Shown: positions 12,073 to 23,084 of the stretch, one piece after another
How positions within the stretch are numbered: the stretch's first letter is position 1
Layout of the letters: every line of letters starts with the position of its first letter
Assembly: GCA_030849465.1 (NCBI GenBank)
Contig: JARVLF010000009.1
Span: 62,001 to 126,000 of the forward strand
Origin: Moesziomyces globuligerus
Taxonomy: Eukaryota > Basidiomycota > Ustilaginomycetes > Ustilaginales > Ustilaginaceae
Reading direction: 5' to 3'
DNA: 64,000 bases
Program-made: the position numbers and the translations under genes
The notes under the pieces: model-generated
The model's input: the letters and a program-made list of their open reading frames with translations, nothing else
Databases searched by the model: none
What the model was told of the DNA's origin: nothing

Positions 12073-15000
12073 ATGTCAGGCGATGGCGAGCGGTATCATA
12101 CCACATCCTCGGGCAGCTCGACGCGGAGGAGCTCAGAGAAGCGTTCCTTGTCCAGCAAACCCGACTCAAGATCCCGCACCAGTTCCGACATCGACAGCAG
12201 CGGCTTCAGCAAGATCTACTACCCATGCTTCGGCAAAGTGGACCTCAAGTCTTACATCGCAGCTCGCACCTACGGGCTCAACTTCCGACGGCTGCATGAT
12301 GAGTGGGTGGTACTCGGAAGACCCACGATCGACACAAGCCACTGGCCCGGGCTTGATGGTCACAAAGGCCTCCCTTCCTCGCCCGAAGACTTTATCGCTG
12401 TTGCTGAGCACTACGAGCACAAGATCTTCTCCCAAGTCGCGCTGGATATGGAGGGCAAGCCTGCTGATCGAGATAGACCGATGGATGACTTTATCATCTC
12501 GATGGTCATGACTGCAGCGATCGTGAATGCCGACTTTCTCGTACATCGCCTGGTACGCGACCAGGTCATCAGAGAAGAAGCAACCAGCCAACACGTATGG
12601 CATCGCTACTTCATCACTTTCTTGCAGGACTCCATCCGACACTTCGCCAAGGAAAGGACCGTCTGCGATCGATTGGGCCCGCACAACTGCGTGGTCCCAT
12701 TGCTGTACGGACAGGCCTGCTCCATGTCGCTACCGATCCTCCTCCAGACCTTCGACTTCCAGGTGCAGATCTTTCAGAACCTCTTTCCCAACTTTGGCGA
12801 GCACGTCAGCCGATGTGCAGCAGCACAGCCGTCTCGGCAGCTCGGCGACGTCGACGCCGTCATCGGCGAGTACATAAGAAAGATCGGGGCTGTCCCCGAC
12901 CAGACAAGCCCAGCAACGCAGAGCATGCCTATCTCTCGCCCAGCCGAGGGCTCCAGAACCACACATGGCTCCTACGCTGGCTCCAACATGGCAGACGACG
13001 CATCCGAGGCGCAGACGAATCGTCCGTTGGCCGTCACGGTGGTCCCCAACGAAGTTCAAGGGCGTCCTGACCTATTCGTGTCCGAAATCGACACGACGAT
13101 CCGGTGTGATGTGCCACTCGAGGAAGTGCTTAACGTGATCGACTCCAGCATCCATTCGGCAGCGTCTTCTACCGCATCCACGCCGCCCTCGATTGCGGCT
13201 TTGACCTCGACGCCTGCCCCACGACATGGCAGTGGCGTCTCTTCTAGAGCTTCTTTTCCACCGTCGGAAGCCGAGTGGCCCCTTCGCCGGCGTGGTGAGG
13301 CGAGCGAGTCGGCGGTCGAGGACGGCGATGCAGACATCGACTCAACCAACCTCACGCTCCGACCACCGCTGCATACCCAGGGCGTTTGGTCGACTGGCGT
13401 CGCGCGCAGATCCACATCCGAGGAGCGCAACGCGGTCACGCCAGACGAGGCGTTCGCGGCGATGCAAAGGCGCGCACAAAGCAGCTCCGTTTATTCGTAC
13501 TTCAGCTCGCTGCCGAATACGCCTACGGAGCTGCTATCTCCCGACGGCATCCTGACGACGCAAGACGGCTCGCAATCGTACGTGGACCGGCGACCGATGC
13601 GATCGAACTCCGGGGTGCTTCCGATGACATCAACGCTCGAGTCGGATACACGCAAGAGGACGCGAGCAGAGCAGAACCGGGAGAAGATGAAGGCCTACCA
13701 CCGGCGGGTGATGCAGCAACGCGAGGCACTCACCTCGGTGCTCTCAGATATGTCGGCTCACGTCGGCACGATACCCATGCTGTCCGCACGGACGAGCGCA
13801 GCAGGTCTGATGGGGTTTTTCCCGGGAGAGGCGTCAGGCTCGATGATCACAGATGATGTGGCATCTGGGACTGGAACCTCGAGCTCTGTGGGGCGGAGTG
13901 CGCCCGAATCCAGCTGGTCGGTCTCGCTGCGCAACAAGCAGAAGCAAGAATCAAAGGCGCGATTGCGCAAGCGCGAAATCGACCAGGTGCACGAGCTCGG
14001 GCTGTACGCCAACTATGCGAGGGCGATGCTCTCGCGCTCAGGGGCGGCAGCCGCATCAGCACCTCCTGGCGCATCGTTGGGCGCTTTTCGGAGCGGTGGC
14101 TCAGCGACAGGGATGGGCGACTTTCATGGTGGTACGCCGACGGCCTGGCGCCAGCCGGAAGCACCGCAGATGGTGGAGGCGGATTTACAGATGTCGCATG
14201 CGATCCTGCGCGTTTTCTTGCGCCATCGTCCGAGCTGGGTCGCTCTGATTTCTGCAGAGCAACGGCTAGCGGGCGAGGTGGCGAAATTGTCGCCACGATC
14301 GGAAGACTCGCCCGGCATGAGGATGGATGACAGGACAGCAAGCGACGACGGAAGCGCGTCGAGCGTGGGCAAGGGGATCAAGGCGCTGATTGACCGGATG
14401 CAGCTGGAGGAGAGGGCAGGGACACTGGTGGTGCTGTCGCCCGAGCCAGCACACATGCTCTCGAGAGGGATTGTGCCGAATACCGGAATGGGCATGCAAG
14501 GAGCTCTTCTCGAGCCCACCACAGCGCAGCGATATGCAGGGCAAGGGGCGTACGGCTCGGCGCTGCTGATGGAATCGGGCGCAGTGATGCTCTCGCCCGG
14601 AAGGGAGTACGGAACGAGAGCGTCGCCGTCCGGCGTGACGAGGCCGATGGGGCCGGACGAAAGCACGGACTACTTCAGCCAGGAGCGTCGGCAATTTGGT
14701 GGACGTGCCAACGAGGGGATGGCTTCGGGCGCCTCAGCCATGTCGTTGGCCATGACGGGATCCTACAGTCCCGAGCATGCTCAACCGCAACTTGCACGAG
14801 GCGGAGCGCCAGGAGGAGCCCAGCGGGCCACAGGGGCTGGCTACGGCACTACACCGAGCGTGCTATCGGCGCAAAGCGGCTTTGGATACGGCTCGTACGC
14901 GGGTGAGCCCCAGACGCGGTCGAGCGCACAAGACCTGCAACGGCAGGCACAGGCGGCAATGGGCGGAGTGGCCGCGATGTCGCCGCCTGCGCATCCGACG

Positions 15001-15396
15001 CAGTCGCGCATGTCGGTGGGATACGATGGACGTGGATACGGAGGTGGCGTGCTGCACGGAGCGGGATCGTCGCGGCTGGAGCAAGCACCATCAATGTACC
15101 ACGCGCATCCAGTGCCGATGCAACAGTACGCATACTCTCAAGCGGCATCGCAGGGAGGTGCGAACTTGGGAGTGCAGACGCAGATGCAGGCCAGTCAGGG
15201 CTTGGTGCAGCACGGGATGCAGCCGACAACGGACTCAATGATGACGTTTCGGTCGAACGAGTCAGCTGCATCCTCGTACCCGGTGGGCCAGCCGCAACAG
15301 CAACAGCAACAGCAGCAGCATCAACAACAGCAGCAACAACAGCACCATCAGCACTCTTCTTACAGTCAACACGGAGGCTATAGTACACAGCAATGA
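12073..15396 (+). CDS. Large uncharacterised protein with a glutamine-rich tail
   Basis: A single exon of 1107 residues starts at the ATG in CGGCATCATGTC; an earlier in-frame ATG at 11902 would add 57 residues that look like leader. Residues about 35-270 look like a folded, mostly helical domain (for example DDFIISMVMTAAIVNADFLV and WHRYFITFLQDSIRHFAKER). The rest is low-complexity S/G/A/Q sequence with a basic helical patch near 625-645 and a polyglutamine tract near 1072-1095. There is no signal peptide, clear membrane segment or enzyme motif. I do not recognise the family. The long pyrimidine-rich upstream region and Q-rich tail are typical of regulatory genes in smuts, which is inference only. 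Confidence 0.85.
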   Translation: MSGDGERYHTTSSGSSTRRSSEKRSLSSKPDSRSRTSSDIDSSGFSKIYYPCFGKVDLKSYIAARTYGLNFRRLHDEWVVLGRPTIDTSHWPGLDGHKGLPSSPEDFIAVAEHYEHKIFSQVALDMEGKPADRDRPMDDFIISMVMTAAIVNADFLVHRLVRDQVIREEATSQHVWHRYFITFLQDSIRHFAKERTVCDRLGPHNCVVPLLYGQACSMSLPILLQTFDFQVQIFQNLFPNFGEHVSRCAAAQPSRQLGDVDAVIGEYIRKIGAVPDQTSPATQSMPISRPAEGSRTTHGSYAGSNMADDASEAQTNRPLAVTVVPNEVQGRPDLFVSEIDTTIRCDVPLEEVLNVIDSSIHSAASSTASTPPSIAALTSTPAPRHGSGVSSRASFPPSEAEWPLRRRGEASESAVEDGDADIDSTNLTLRPPLHTQGVWSTGVARRSTSEERNAVTPDEAFAAMQRRAQSSSVYSYFSSLPNTPTELLSPDGILTTQDGSQSYVDRRPMRSNSGVLPMTSTLESDTRKRTRAEQNREKMKAYHRRVMQQREALTSVLSDMSAHVGTIPMLSARTSAAGLMGFFPGEASGSMITDDVASGTGTSSSVGRSAPESSWSVSLRNKQKQESKARLRKREIDQVHELGLYANYARAMLSRSGAAAASAPPGASLGAFRSGGSATGMGDFHGGTPTAWRQPEAPQMVEADLQMSHAILRVFLRHRPSWVALISAEQRLAGEVAKLSPRSEDSPGMRMDDRTASDDGSASSVGKGIKALIDRMQLEERAGTLVVLSPEPAHMLSRGIVPNTGMGMQGALLEPTTAQRYAGQGAYGSALLMESGAVMLSPGREYGTRASPSGVTRPMGPDESTDYFSQERRQFGGRANEGMASGASAMSLAMTGSYSPEHAQPQLARGGAPGGAQRATGAGYGTTPSVLSAQSGFGYGSYAGEPQTRSSAQDLQRQAQAAMGGVAAMSPPAHPTQSRMSVGYDGRGYGGGVLHGAGSSRLEQAPSMYHAHPVPMQQYAYSQAASQGGANLGVQTQMQASQGLVQHGMQPTTDSMMTFRSNESAASSYPVGQPQQQQQQQQHQQQQQQQHHQHSSYSQHGGYSTQQ
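15290..15352 (+). repeat. CAG/CAA repeat encoding polyglutamine
   Basis: Mixed CAG and CAA codons interrupted by CAT/CAC encode a Q/H-rich stretch close to the C terminus of the orphan protein. Mixed codon use suggests selection on the peptide and not simple slippage alone. Confidence 0.85.
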
Positions 15397-15886
15397 GCGG
15401 AGTCCACTGCCTAATCGAGTCGCATTCTGATGCTCACGGCGTTTGAGTGTGCGTGTGTGTGTGTGTGTGTGGACAGTGTGGGTGCGTGGAGTGGATGGAA
15501 TTTGAGGGCGACGTGTGGGGATGTGGCGATTCGACCGAAGAGATCCGAGACGGCTGGCTGGCTGGCTGGCGTGGCGAGGCAAGGCGAGGCAAGGCGAGGC
15601 TGTGGAGCGCTAGATGAGATCTTGACAGATGCGAGGCGCGTGATTGGCTAGCTGCGCGAATCGGCTGCCGATGGTCCCAGCAAGCGCGCTGTGACTCGAA
15701 AGGACAAAAGCACAGGCCTCGCTAAAAGCCGCATGAGTTAAAGATGTTAGACCGGCAAAGGCATCGCGAGTCAATCAGCCTCAAGTTTGCCGCCTAGCCA
15801 TCGTAAGAGACGAGCTTCGCAGCCAGACTGTCAGGTATGCGAGCTTCTCAAGGTTGGGTGGGTCAGAGTTCTGTAGCATGTGCGGC

Positions 15887-15920
15887 GTGGGTCGTGGGTC
15901 GTGGGTCGTGGGTGGTGGTG
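15887..15920. repeat. GTGGGTC heptamer tandem repeat
   Basis: Three to four copies of GTGGGTC pass into GTGGTGG units. This is a simple microsatellite-like repeat in the LEU1 upstream region. Confidence 0.75.
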
Positions 15921-16160
15921 GGTGGCGCTGGCGGGACGGTTGGGTTGCGTATTTTCGTGAGGGACTGGAGTGGCTCATTTCCGATGAGAGCCTAAACGCA
16001 AAGCCTTGCCAGGGCGGCAAGAAGAATCGCTGCACTATGACTGTGACGGCGGCGCCGAGCGCGTCTGCAGTCACAGTTGGCCATCCGCCCCACTCGACCC
16101 ACTCGCTTCACCCTGACTGGCGCTGCAGCCACTCGACCGCGCTCCAAGAAGCCTCCTACA

Positions 16161-16166
16161 TATATT
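16161..16166 (+). promoter_or_regulatory. TATA-like element of LEU1
   Basis: TATATT (in ACATATATTC) lies about 65 bases upstream of the LEU1 ATG, a plausible core promoter distance in fungi. Confidence 0.35.
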
Positions 16167-16227
16167 CAGACACACCCTTCTTCCCTCATCCGAACCCATA
16201 GCTTCCCATCATCCCACCATTGCAAAG

Positions 16228-18504
16228 ATGGCGCCCAAAACTCTCTACGAGAAAATTTTCGATTCGCACCTCGTTCACGAGGAGGCCGATGGCACCTGCC
16301 TCCTCTACATCGACCGCCACCTCGTCCACGAGGTCACCTCGCCACAGGCGTTCGAGGGCCTCCGCAATGCCGACCGCAAGGTGCGCAGGACCGACTGCAC
16401 CCTCGCCACCGTCGACCACAACATCCCCACTGCCTCCCGCAAGTCTTACAAGGACACCAAGTCCTTCGTAGAGCAGGCCGACTCCAGGACGCAGTGCCTC
16501 ACCCTCGAGGACAATGTCAAGGCCTTCGGCCTCACCTTCTTCGGCCTCTCGGACAACCGTCAGGGCATCGTTCACATCATCGGCCCCGAGCAGGGCTTCA
16601 CCCTCCCTGGCGCCACCATCGTCTGCGGCGACTCCCACACCTCCACCCACGGCGCCTTCGGCGCCCTTGCCTTCGGTATCGGCACCTCCGAGGTCGAGCA
16701 CGTGCTCGCCACCCAGACCATCCTCCAGAAGCGCGCAAAGAACATGCTCATCCAGGTCGACGGCGAGCTCTCCGAGGGCGTCACCTCAAAGGACATCATC
16801 CTCCACATCATTGGCATCATCGGCACCGCCGGCGGCACCGGTCATGTGATCGAGTACGCCGGTTCCACCATCCGCTCCCTCTCCATGGAGGCGCGCATGT
16901 CCATCTGCAACATGTCCATCGAGGCTGGCGCCCGTGCCGGCCTCATCGCTCCGGATGACATCACCTACGAGTACATCAAGGGCCGTCCGCTCGCCCCCAA
17001 GCAGGGCGCCGCCTGGGACCAGGCGCTCGCTTACTGGAAGTCGCTCCCCAGCGACAACGACGCAAACTACGACACGGTCATCAAGATCGACGCCAAGGAC
17101 ATCCCGCCCACCGTCACCTGGGGCACCTCGCCCCAGGACGTCGTCGCCATCACCGGCACCGTTCCCGACCCCAAGGACGCCAAGTCCGACGGCGAGGCCA
17201 AGGCCATGACCCGCGCGCTCGAATACATGGGCCTCGAGGCCGGCACCCCTATGGAGAAGATCAAGATCGACAAGGTCTTTATCGGTTCATGCACCAACGC
17301 CCGAATCGAGGACCTGCGCGCCGCCGCGCGTGTGCTCCACGGCCGCAAGGTTGCCGACGGCCTGTACTGCATGCTTGTGCCTGGGTCGGGCCTCGTCAAG
17401 AAGCAGGCCGAGGCCGAGGGCCTGGACAAGATCTTCCAGGCCGCGGGCTTCGACTGGCGTGAGGCCGGCTGCTCCATGTGCCTCGGCATGAACCCAGACC
17501 AGCTGGCGCCCGGCGAGCGCTGCGCGTCGACCTCGAACCGCAACTTTGAGGGTCGTCAGGGTGCTGGCGGACGCACGCACCTCATGTCGCCCGCCATGGC
17601 CGCCGCATGCGCGGTGACCGGCTACCTCACCGACGTGCGCAAGGTCGTCGGTGACTCGGCGGCCAAAGTGGGTTCGGACGCGGGCAAGCCTGCGTTCGAG
17701 ATCCAGGTGTCGGATGCCAAGTCGTACCTCGTGGACGCAACTCCAGCGCCGGCGCCCAGCGGCGCGGCCGAGACCGACGAGGACGCGATCCGCGACGTGC
17801 CAGCATCCAAGATCTCGACGGTGGGCGCGGGCATGGACAAGTTCACCGTGCTCACGGGCATCGCTGCGCCTCTGGAACGCGCCAACGTCGACACGGACCT
17901 CATCATCCCCAAGCAGTTCCTCAAGACAATCAAGCGCACCGGTCTCGGCTCGGCGCTCTTCTGGCCCCTGCGCTACGACGCCAAGACGGGCGAGCCCGAC
18001 CCGGCGTTCGTGCTCAACCAGCAGCCGTACGACCAGGCCAAGATCCTCGTGGTCACGGGCCCCAACTTTGGCTGTGGCTCGTCGAGAGAGCACGCAGCGT
18101 GGTCGCTGCTCGACTTTGGCATCCGTGCGGTCATCGCCGAGTCCTTCGGCGACATTTTCCGCAACAACCTCACCAAGAACGGCCAGCTGCCCGTCATGCT
18201 TCCGCGCGACCAGATCGAGGTGCTCACCAAGGATGCCAAGGCTGGCAAGCAGATCACGGTCGACCTCGAGAACCAGGTCGTGGTCAGCGCCGACGGCACG
18301 CACAAGTTCAAGTTCGAGACGCCCGAATTCACTCGCCACTGCCTGCTCAACGGCCTCGACGACATTGCGCTCACGCTCCAGAAGGACGACAAGATCGCTC
18401 AGTTTGAGCACAAGAGGAGCATCGAGACCCCCTGGCTCGACGGCTTCGGATACTCGGCCAAGATCGAGACGAGCAAGGCAAAGGACGCTCGCACCGACTG
18501 GTAG
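16228..18504 (+). CDS. LEU1: 3-isopropylmalate dehydratase (isopropylmalate isomerase)
   Basis: This cytosolic 4Fe-4S enzyme of leucine biosynthesis converts 2-isopropylmalate to 3-isopropylmalate through a dehydrated intermediate. The single exon encodes 758 residues, the usual length of the fungal fused LeuC-LeuD form. The aconitase domain fills the N-terminal two thirds: cluster ligands are Cys355 in [12 protein letters not shown] and Cys415/Cys418 in [13 protein letters not shown]. After a linker, the swivel domain (from about residue 535) carries [17 protein letters not shown] (611-627) for substrate binding. The start ATG is in the strong context AAAGATGGC. Codon use is strongly biased to C-ending codons, suggesting high expression. 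No mitochondrial presequence is seen. Confidence 0.97.
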   Translation: MAPKTLYEKIFDSHLVHEEADGTCLLYIDRHLVHEVTSPQAFEGLRNADRKVRRTDCTLATVDHNIPTASRKSYKDTKSFVEQADSRTQCLTLEDNVKAFGLTFFGLSDNRQGIVHIIGPEQGFTLPGATIVCGDSHTSTHGAFGALAFGIGTSEVEHVLATQTILQKRAKNMLIQVDGELSEGVTSKDIILHIIGIIGTAGGTGHVIEYAGSTIRSLSMEARMSICNMSIEAGARAGLIAPDDITYEYIKGRPLAPKQGAAWDQALAYWKSLPSDNDANYDTVIKIDAKDIPPTVTWGTSPQDVVAITGTVPDPKDAKSDGEAKAMTRALEYMGLEAGTPMEKIKIDKVFIGSCTNARIEDLRAAARVLHGRKVADGLYCMLVPGSGLVKKQAEAEGLDKIFQAAGFDWREAGCSMCLGMNPDQLAPGERCASTSNRNFEGRQGAGGRTHLMSPAMAAACAVTGYLTDVRKVVGDSAAKVGSDAGKPAFEIQVSDAKSYLVDATPAPAPSGAAETDEDAIRDVPASKISTVGAGMDKFTVLTGIAAPLERANVDTDLIIPKQFLKTIKRTGLGSALFWPLRYDAKTGEPDPAFVLNQQPYDQAKILVVTGPNFGCGSSREHAAWSLLDFGIRAVIAESFGDIFRNNLTKNGQLPVMLPRDQIEVLTKDAKAGKQITVDLENQVVVSADGTHKFKFETPEFTRHCLLNGLDDIALTLQKDDKIAQFEHKRSIETPWLDGFGYSAKIETSKAKDARTDW

Positions 18505-18746
18505 AATGTCCCGTGCTCATGAGAGTCGTCAATGTTGATCATGATTCCGTCTGCACACTCACGACTGGTTGGTGCACTCCAGCCCACGGCGATGCGCAGT
18601 GTAGAGGCGTTTGCACGGTCGTGGATCTCAGTGACACGACAGAAGGGACTGTTGAGATGCGATTCCATGACGCGAGCGGTGAAACAAAGCAAAGCGAGTG
18701 TGGGGGAAAGCGAGTCTGCTGGGCATTGGGAGGTGGTGTGATTGGC

Positions 18747-21700
18747 CTAGTCTTCTCGCTGGAGCTGCTGCATGTGTACGAGGTGGGCGTAGATGCCGTT
18801 CTGGGCCAGGAGCTGGGCGTGCGTTCCGCTTTCTGCCACGCGTCCGTCTTTGAGGCAGTAGATCATGTCTGCTCTCGAGATGGTGCTGAGCCTATGAGCG
18901 ATGGCGATGGTCGTCCTACCTGCCGCCGCCTTATCCAGAGCCTCTTGGACGATCTTTTCCGAGTCCGAGTCGAGCGCAGACGTAGCCTCGTCGAGCAGCA
19001 AGATCTTGGGGTTGCGGATGAGAGCACGTGCGATGGCGATGCGCTGCTTCTGACCACCCGACAACTGCGTACCCTTGCCACCCACTTCGGTATCCCACTT
19101 GTCCGGAAGCGATTCGATGAACGCCAGGATGTTGGCCGAGGCAGCAGCAGCGCGCAGATCATCCATGCTCACCGCATCCGCATCCTCAAACGCGCCGAGA
19201 CGGATGTTGAACTCGATCGTGCCGTCGTACAGCGTCGGTTCCTGCGAGACCAACGCCATGTGCTTGCGGATCTCGCGCAGGTTGAGCTCGCTGATGTCCT
19301 TGCCGTCGATGGTCACTTGGCCAGAGAGCGTGTCGTAGAAGCGCTGGATCAGCTGGATCGTCGTCGACTTGCCGCACCCAGAAGCTCCCACCAGCGCCAC
19401 ATACGTGCCGGGCTTGACTTCGATATCGAGCCCGCGCAGAACCCGCACGGTGGGTCGTGTCGGGTAGCGGAAGTGGACGTTGCTGAGCTTGATGTGTCCC
19501 TGCACGTCGCTGAGCACTTGACCCTCGTCGCTAGTGACGTCGATCTCGGGCACCATGTCGAGCAGCTTGATGCTATCCCATGCGGCCGTCTTTGCGTTCG
19601 AGATATCTGGCACGAACGAGAAGGCGTTGGAGGCCTGGATCGATCCGAACACGACGGCGGTGAGGATGGTGAAGTACTGTCCCGACGTGTACTCGCCGCG
19701 GATGAGGAGCTGGGAGCCGTACCAGAAGCCGAGACCGATGATCCAGAACTGCAGCGCCTGCGACACGGCGTAGAGGAAGTTGCCGTAGAACGCCGTGTTG
19801 CGCGAGATGCGCGAGGGCGCATCCAGCTCCCTTCGGTAGATGTCGAGGCAGTCCTCCTCGCGCGTGAGCGAGGCGACGACGCGCATGGCGCCCGCGGCCT
19901 CGCACGCGCGCGCCGCGCTGCCCTCGTATGCCTTCTTGATCCTGGCGTCCTTGAGCACCACGAGCTGCAGCCTGACGAAGCCCGCCGAGAGCGTCAGAGG
20001 GATACACGCGATGACGACGAGGGAGAGTTTCCATCCGTTGGCCAGCGCGATGATGGCGCCCGTGACGAGCGTCGAGATGCTCTGGATGATTGTGCCGAGC
20101 GTGACGCCGACGAGGCCGTTGATCTTCTGCGAGTTGTCGGCGAGCGAATTGCTGAGCGAGCCGGACGAGTGTGCGTCCTCGTCGTGGTACGCCACATCGG
20201 CGCGCAGGTAGGCGAACAGGCTCATGCGGCGGATGCGCTCCATGAGCACTGCGCTCGCCTTCATGAGCGTGTACGTCTGGATCGAGATCGCCAGCGTGCA
20301 CAGGATCGCAATCACAAAGAAAAACAGCGCCCACTTGTTGGCGTCGTGCAGCATGATACTGCGCGTCGGCTCCGGGCACGGTCCACCGCCCACGGGACTG
20401 CAGAGCGAAAAGTTCTGCAGGGCATGTCCGAACAGGATCGAGAAGCACGGATAGGCGGCACCCGAACAGATCGACGCAATCACCCCGGGCACGTACAGCG
20501 ACAAGACGTGGTCGCGGTTGATCTTGGCCAGGCGGTAGAGCAAGTAGAAGATGCTGGGGATCTTCTCCGCCTCCTTGTCCGCCTCGGCGCCTTCGAGCTG
20601 GCGCTGCTGCAGGATGGCGCTGGCCACACTGCCACGCGTGGTGCTCTTCTCCAGTCCCGCCGGCATCTCGGCCTTGGCCTCCTGTCGCAGCTTGGCCTTC
20701 TCGGCATCGGTCGTCGCCAACGGCGCAGTCGCCTCGGCGAGCTTGCCATCGCCGTTCGCGTCGCTGTCCTCGTCCTCGTGCGACTCGCTGCCGACCTTGG
20801 CGCGAATCTTCTGCGCATCGACCAGCTGGGCATAGGCGCCGTTGAGCTCTAACAGCTCGTCGTGCGTGCCCGTCTCGAGGATGACGCCCTTGCCCATCAC
20901 CACGATCTTGTCCGCGTTCTTGATCGTCGACAGGCGGTGGGCGATGGTGATCGTGGTTCGGTTCTGACTGGCCTGCTCGAGCGCATCCTGAACCACCGCT
21001 TCGGACTGGGTGTCGAGCGCCGAGGTGGCTTCGTCGAGCAGGAGGATGGTGGGGTTCTTGACCACCGCACGCGCGATGGCGATGCGCTGCTTCTGTCCAC
21101 CGGACAAGAGGAAGCCTCGCTCGCCCACCATGGTGCGATACCCATCCGGCAGCTGGGAGATGAAGCCGTGGGCGTTGGCCATCTTGGCGGCGTCGACGAT
21201 GAGTTTCTCCTTCTGGTCCTCGGGCAGCTGTTGGTAGGGGGTGTTGATGAGGCCGTGAGCGATGTTGGAGTAGATGTCGGTGGAGAAGAGCGTGGGTTCC
21301 TGGGAGACAAGGCCAATCTGGGTGCGGAGCCACTTGAGGTTGAGATCGCGCAGATCGACGTCGTCGAGCATGGCCGCACCGGCATCGGGGTCGTAGAAGC
21401 GTTCGACGAGCGAGACGATGGTCGACTTGCCGGAGCCCGAGGCGCCGACGAGGGCGGTGACCTTGCCGGCGGGCACCTCGAGGTTGAAGCGATCGAGCAC
21501 GGGTACGTCAGGGCGGGCAGGGTAGCAGAAGTCGACGTCCCGGAACGAGAGGTGACCCTCGCACTTTTCGGGACGGAGGCCACTGGGGTCGGACGAGTCG
21601 ATGGGCGGGACGCGGTCGATGGTCTCGAAGACCTTTGCGCCTGCGGCAAAGGCGTACGAGAGCGCCTGCATGTTGGGCGCCATCATGGCCATGGAGAAGG

Positions 21701-23084
21701 CGCCGATGAGGATGGAGAGGATGACGTTCATCACGACGCCGGACTTGATGTGGCCACTCGCCAACAGCTTGGCGCCAAAGTAGAATGCGAGCGCGTAGCC
21801 CGAGTAGATGACGAAGAAGAAGACACCCATGCCGATGCCCTGGAAGAGGGAGCGCTTGATGCCGTAACGCGTGGCCTGCTTGTTGGACTCGTCGTAGAGC
21901 TCGACGAGGTTGTGCTCGATGCCGAACGCTTTGGCGGTGCGGAGAGTAGCGAGCGCCTCTTCGGCGATGGACGCGGCCTTGGAGACACGGTCGAGCTCTG
22001 CCTGCTGGAGCTTTGCGGTGACGGCATTCATGAGAGCACCGGCGATGATGATGCACGGGATCATGGAGCTGAGTGCGAGCGCCAGCTGCCACGACTTGAC
22101 GTAGGCGACGATGAAACCGGTGACAAAGGCGCTGATGAACATGACGGACATGGGGATCTTGTCGCTGATGCCCTCCTGGATGAGCTGGATGTCGGACTGA
22201 ATGCGTGTGGTGATCTCTCCAGCGCCGACCACGTCGAAGTAGGCGATGTCCTGGCGCAGGATGGCCTGAAGGTATCGTTCGCGGATGCGGCGCGTCACGA
22301 CCTGACCCGTGTAGATCCAAGCTGCCATGTAGACGTAGGTGGCGACGAGCATAGCGACGCCGATGTATACGAGGAAGAGCACGCCCTTGGTGATCTCACT
22401 GTTGAGGTGGTTGCGGGCGGCGGGAATGTCGCCGCCAAAGAGGATTGCGTTGGAGTACTCGAGGAAAGCCGTGGTGAGGCTGCCAAAGACGATGGTCATC
22501 AACGGCTGAACAGCACCGGCGGCGGCGGCGGCGATGAGGCCGATAAAGTTAAAGACATGGTCCCAGATGGTAGCGTAGCGGTAAAGTTCCTTGAAGCCGA
22601 CGCGGTCGACGGCGACGTGTTCGCCCTTTTTGCCGCGCTTCTTCTTCTTCTTGCCATCGTCGGACGAGTCGTCTGTAGTCTTTTCGTTGCTATCACGCGC
22701 CGGGCTGCTGGAGCGCGACGAGTCGTCGGAGGCGACCTCTTCCTTATGCGACGCCGGACTGGAGGAAGAGCTGACGGGTCTACGCGAGACCGTGTCGATG
22801 GGGATGTTGACATGATCAGCTCGAGCATCAGGCTCGTGCTGGCGTTGTGTGAGTTGATGCTGTCTGTCGTGCCCTTCGGCGTCGACGTGTTCGGGCAGCG
22901 CTTCGCCGTCGGGGGAGTGCTCAGCGTCGACAGCGTGGATAGGCTGAGGATCGCTGAGGATGGCGTTCTGGGCGTCCTTTGCGCCCGAGTCGAGCTGCGG
23001 CCGAACCGTGTCCGTGCCGCGCTGAGCTGCACCTAGCGGAACGGGGTTGGGCATGGTGGCAGCGTCTGCCTGCATGGCCATCAT
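18747..23084 (-). CDS. ABC transporter, subfamily B full-length exporter (MDR1/Pmd1/Ste6 type)
   Basis: A single exon of 1445 residues has the (TMD-NBD)x2 layout of eukaryotic multidrug and pheromone exporters. About 165 hydrophilic residues precede the first membrane domain, with a basic KKKKKRGKKG stretch. NBD1 has Walker A GASGSGKST (about 545), signature LSGGQKQR (about 658) and Walker B ILLLDEATSALD. An acidic linker joins to TMD2. NBD2 has Walker A GASGCGKST (about 1232), signature LSGGQKQR (about 1340) and Walker B. All catalytic motifs are intact, so it should be an active ATP-driven exporter at the plasma membrane or a vesicle membrane. The substrate cannot be told from sequence. The start at 23084 begins MMAM, so the ATG at 23081 or 23075 could also be used. 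Two long antisense frames over this gene are compositional shadows. Confidence 0.95.
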   Translation of the reverse strand: MMAMQADAATMPNPVPLGAAQRGTDTVRPQLDSGAKDAQNAILSDPQPIHAVDAEHSPDGEALPEHVDAEGHDRQHQLTQRQHEPDARADHVNIPIDTVSRRPVSSSSSPASHKEEVASDDSSRSSSPARDSNEKTTDDSSDDGKKKKKRGKKGEHVAVDRVGFKELYRYATIWDHVFNFIGLIAAAAAGAVQPLMTIVFGSLTTAFLEYSNAILFGGDIPAARNHLNSEITKGVLFLVYIGVAMLVATYVYMAAWIYTGQVVTRRIRERYLQAILRQDIAYFDVVGAGEITTRIQSDIQLIQEGISDKIPMSVMFISAFVTGFIVAYVKSWQLALALSSMIPCIIIAGALMNAVTAKLQQAELDRVSKAASIAEEALATLRTAKAFGIEHNLVELYDESNKQATRYGIKRSLFQGIGMGVFFFVIYSGYALAFYFGAKLLASGHIKSGVVMNVILSILIGAFSMAMMAPNMQALSYAFAAGAKVFETIDRVPPIDSSDPSGLRPEKCEGHLSFRDVDFCYPARPDVPVLDRFNLEVPAGKVTALVGASGSGKSTIVSLVERFYDPDAGAAMLDDVDLRDLNLKWLRTQIGLVSQEPTLFSTDIYSNIAHGLINTPYQQLPEDQKEKLIVDAAKMANAHGFISQLPDGYRTMVGERGFLLSGGQKQRIAIARAVVKNPTILLLDEATSALDTQSEAVVQDALEQASQNRTTITIAHRLSTIKNADKIVVMGKGVILETGTHDELLELNGAYAQLVDAQKIRAKVGSESHEDEDSDANGDGKLAEATAPLATTDAEKAKLRQEAKAEMPAGLEKSTTRGSVASAILQQRQLEGAEADKEAEKIPSIFYLLYRLAKINRDHVLSLYVPGVIASICSGAAYPCFSILFGHALQNFSLCSPVGGGPCPEPTRSIMLHDANKWALFFFVIAILCTLAISIQTYTLMKASAVLMERIRRMSLFAYLRADVAYHDEDAHSSGSLSNSLADNSQKINGLVGVTLGTIIQSISTLVTGAIIALANGWKLSLVVIACIPLTLSAGFVRLQLVVLKDARIKKAYEGSAARACEAAGAMRVVASLTREEDCLDIYRRELDAPSRISRNTAFYGNFLYAVSQALQFWIIGLGFWYGSQLLIRGEYTSGQYFTILTAVVFGSIQASNAFSFVPDISNAKTAAWDSIKLLDMVPEIDVTSDEGQVLSDVQGHIKLSNVHFRYPTRPTVRVLRGLDIEVKPGTYVALVGASGCGKSTTIQLIQRFYDTLSGQVTIDGKDISELNLREIRKHMALVSQEPTLYDGTIEFNIRLGAFEDADAVSMDDLRAAAASANILAFIESLPDKWDTEVGGKGTQLSGGQKQRIAIARALIRNPKILLLDEATSALDSDSEKIVQEALDKAAAGRTTIAIAHRLSTISRADMIYCLKDGRVAESGTHAQLLAQNGIYAHLVHMQQLQRED

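Larger units (their letters stand above)
15397..16227. other. Intergenic region rich in short tandem repeats
   Basis: This holds the 3' UTR of the orphan gene and the promoter of LEU1. Simple repeats are a GT run at 15453-15471, GGCT units at 15552-15570, GAGGCAAGGC units at 15575-15600 and GTGGGTC units at 15887-15920. No gene is visible. Confidence 0.6.

Noticed and set aside
15290..15352. CAG repeat as a possible mobile-element or disease-type expansion
   Set aside because: Codons are mixed CAG/CAA with interruptions inside a coding frame, as expected of an ordinary Q-rich protein tail.
18513..20852. 779-codon plus-strand open frame
   Set aside because: It lies antisense to the ABC transporter, whose domains are unambiguous. 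The frame is open only because of strong codon bias in the GC-rich gene; its translation is low-complexity and has no domain.
20862..23036. 724-codon plus-strand open frame
   Set aside because: It too is antisense to the ABC transporter, with the same compositional explanation.
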